DNA of 64,000 bases from assembly GCA_948530865.1 (NCBI GenBank), contig CAOTKV010000001.1, positions 338,156 to 402,155 on the forward strand, in the 5' to 3' direction. A program made the translations under genes and the position numbers. Shown here piece by piece: positions 62,526 to 64,000 of this stretch; the first letter of the stretch is position 1; the number at the start of each line of letters is the position of its first letter. The notes beneath the pieces are model-generated. The model searched no databases. It worked only from the letters and a program-made list of their open reading frames with translations, and was not told the DNA's origin. Source of the DNA: an uncultured Clostridia bacterium. Its GTDB lineage: Bacteria; Bacillota; Clostridia; TANB77; CAG-508.

Positions 62526-64000
62526 CTATTTTAAATTAATAATTTTGGTTGCAACTTTTTTTATAAAGGTATCATCATGTTCTACAAATATAAGAGTTGG
62601 TTTATATTTTAGTATTGCTTCTTCAATTTGAATTCTAGTTAAAATATCTATGTAATTAAGTGGTTCGTCCCAAACATAAATATTAGCAGATTCTGAAATA
62701 CTTTTCGCAATTAAAACTTTTTTCTTTTGCCCTTCACTCATATTTTCTATATTTTTGTTAAATTCAGAATTCAAAACTCCCATTTTAGAAAGCATTGCTT
62801 TAAAAATACTTTCATCTACATCATTTTCTTTTGCAAATTCTTTTAATTTTCCTCTCAAATTTTCTGTACTTTGTGATACATAAGATATTTTTAAATCATT
62901 TGCAATACTAATATTTCCATCATATTGAATTTCATTTCCAAGTACTAATTTTAATATACTAGACTTGCCAGCACCATTTTTTCCTGTGATTGCAATTCTA
63001 TCCCCATTTTTTATTTCAAAAGAAATTTTATCAAAAATCGGTTTGTTATCATATTTTATTTGAAGGTTATCTGTTATAATTAAAGGATTCTTCCTAGTTT
63101 CAATAGGAGTAATTTTTAATGGATCATTTCTATCAACATTATTTAATAAATTTGATTTTTCCTCAATAGCATTTTCAATTCTTTTTTCAATTGCTTTAGA
63201 TTTTTTCATCATTTTAGCTGATTGATGCCCTACATATCCTCTATCAATCATTTCACGACTTCCAGAGTGATTATATTTTGTTTCTTCAATTTTATTTGAC
63301 CAATCATTTGTATTTTTTGCAGTCACTTCTAATCTATTTATATCTTTTTTTAATTTTTCATTTTGAATTTGTTCAAAATTATCTTGAGCATCCTTATTTT
63401 CTTTCCAAGACGAAAAATTTCCTTTTTGTACGGATATATTAGTATTATTTATAGAAATTATATGATCTACAACTTTATCTAAAAAATTCCTATCATGTGA
63501 AACCAAAATAAAACTTTTTTTCTTATTTAAGTATTCTACTAGATTCTCTCTTGTTTCGCTATCTAAATGATTTGTAGGCTCATCTATAAGCAAAAAGTTA
63601 TTTCCTTTTAAAAATAAACTTATTAAAAGAATTTTAATTTGTTCTCCCCCACTTAATAAATCGAAATTTCTGTAAAGTATTTCTGAAGATGTATTTAGTA
63701 AATTTATTTCTTTTATAATTTCCCAATCTTCTACATTTGGGGCAATTTCATTTACGATTTCTATTGCCATTCTTTTTTTGTTTTTAACTTCAAAAGGAAA
63801 GTAATCAAAATCTACACTTTTTAAGATTGTTCCTCTGTATTCATACATTCCAAGTAATAGTTTTAAGAAAGTGGTTTTTCCTTTTCCATTTCTTCCTATT
63901 AATCCAAGTTTCCAATCTGTATCTATATTAAATGATACATTTTCAAAAACATTATTTATACTCCCTTCATATCCAAAAGTTAAATTATTTACACTTATTA
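62526..64000 (-). CDS. ABC-F ribosomal protection-type ATPase (5' end beyond the window)
   Basis: At least 491 residues with two ABC domains in one chain and no membrane helices. The first Walker A, GLIGRNGKGKTTFLKL, lies in the last 150 bases of the window, followed by LLSGGEQIKILLISLFL, LLIDEPTNHLD; a charged linker (about QNEKLKKDINRLEVTAKNTNDW) and a second module with AITGKNGAGKSSILKLVLG and ENMSEGQKKKVLIAKSI, VWDEPLNYID. The Lsa/Vga-like layout suggests protection of the ribosome from lincosamide- or pleuromutilin-type drugs; resistance itself is not shown. N-terminal start is outside. Confidence 0.87.
   Translation of the reverse strand, partial: ISVNNLTFGYEGSINNVFENVSFNIDTDWKLGLIGRNGKGKTTFLKLLLGMYEYRGTILKSVDFDYFPFEVKNKKRMAIEIVNEIAPNVEDWEIIKEINLLNTSSEILYRNFDLLSGGEQIKILLISLFLKGNNFLLIDEPTNHLDSETRENLVEYLNKKKSFILVSHDRNFLDKVVDHIISINNTNISVQKGNFSSWKENKDAQDNFEQIQNEKLKKDINRLEVTAKNTNDWSNKIEETKYNHSGSREMIDRGYVGHQSAKMMKKSKAIEKRIENAIEEKSNLLNNVDRNDPLKITPIETRKNPLIITDNLQIKYDNKPIFDKISFEIKNGDRIAITGKNGAGKSSILKLVLGNEIQYDGNISIANDLKISYVSQSTENLRGKLKEFAKENDVDESIFKAMLSKMGVLNSEFNKNIENMSEGQKKKVLIAKSISESANIYVWDEPLNYIDILTRIQIEEAILKYKPTLIFVEHDDTFIKKVATKIINLK

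Overview
The window is about 64 kb of very AT-rich DNA with dense coding, nearly all of it on the minus strand, with frequent GGAGG ribosome binding sites and several TTG starts. Gene content (GntR/YtrA-type and Bce-type envelope modules, MecA-like PBP, ECF sigma/anti-sigma pairs, a yybP-ykoY riboswitch, ABC-F, dockerin/cohesin modules) points to a low-GC Bacillota, most likely an uncultured gut-type Clostridia. No rRNA, tRNA or CRISPR array was seen.

Layout. 0-8 kb: start of secA, a glycosyltransferase, an AI-2E-type permease, an Asn-rich coat-like protein, murD and a cytidylate-kinase-like gene. 8-15 kb: uvrA and uvrB, with an orphan SAICAR-synthase-like gene and a small membrane protein between them. 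15-24 kb: surface/envelope block with two transglutaminase-like proteins, tyrA, a GH25-LysM lysozyme, an ECF sigma/anti-sigma pair, and a two-gene cohesin/dockerin operon (a wall-anchored cohesin protein plus a 1164-aa transglutaminase-cohesin-dockerin protein). 24-37 kb: HD, Nudix and dGTPase nucleotide-handling genes, mntP behind a Mn2+ riboswitch, a second sigma/anti-sigma pair whose anti-sigma carries a beta-propeller, VanY, an MBL-fold protein and a GT-C membrane protein. 38-51 kb: a large cell-envelope stress island: BceAB-type exporter, intramembrane-sensing kinase and regulator, a frameshifted MecA-like PBP, a YxeA-like protein with a monofunctional transglycosylase, and a second ABC transporter/two-component set. 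Three TTACA-N4-TGTAA-type sites (one degenerate) sit upstream of bceR, bceA and yxeA at 22 or 44 nt from the -10 box, suggesting one regulon. 51-57 kb: peptidase S51, SpoT-like HD protein, YtrA-type GntR/ABC module with a 24-nt palindromic operator, MmcQ/YjbR, an IS200-like Y1 transposase of the RAYT type, nitronate monooxygenase. 57-64 kb: more orphan genes, a second AI-2E permease, and a Qnr-like pentapeptide protein plus ABC-F ATPase at the right edge.

Three overlying patterns stand out. (1) Twelve copies of a ~29-nt interrupted palindrome (arms TGAAATTT/AAATTTCA, core GTCCC), two of them directly flanking the Y1 transposase, form an apparent REP/RAYT system; several copies supply the final Glu-Ile-stop codons of the genes they abut. 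(2) Nine single genes of visibly less AT-rich composition, spread through the window in both orientations, nearly all have their own near-consensus promoter with exactly 17 nt spacing. (3) mntP and the MecA-like PBP are each broken by one extra base, in both cases a G after CC on the plus strand. All coordinates and alignments were made by eye.
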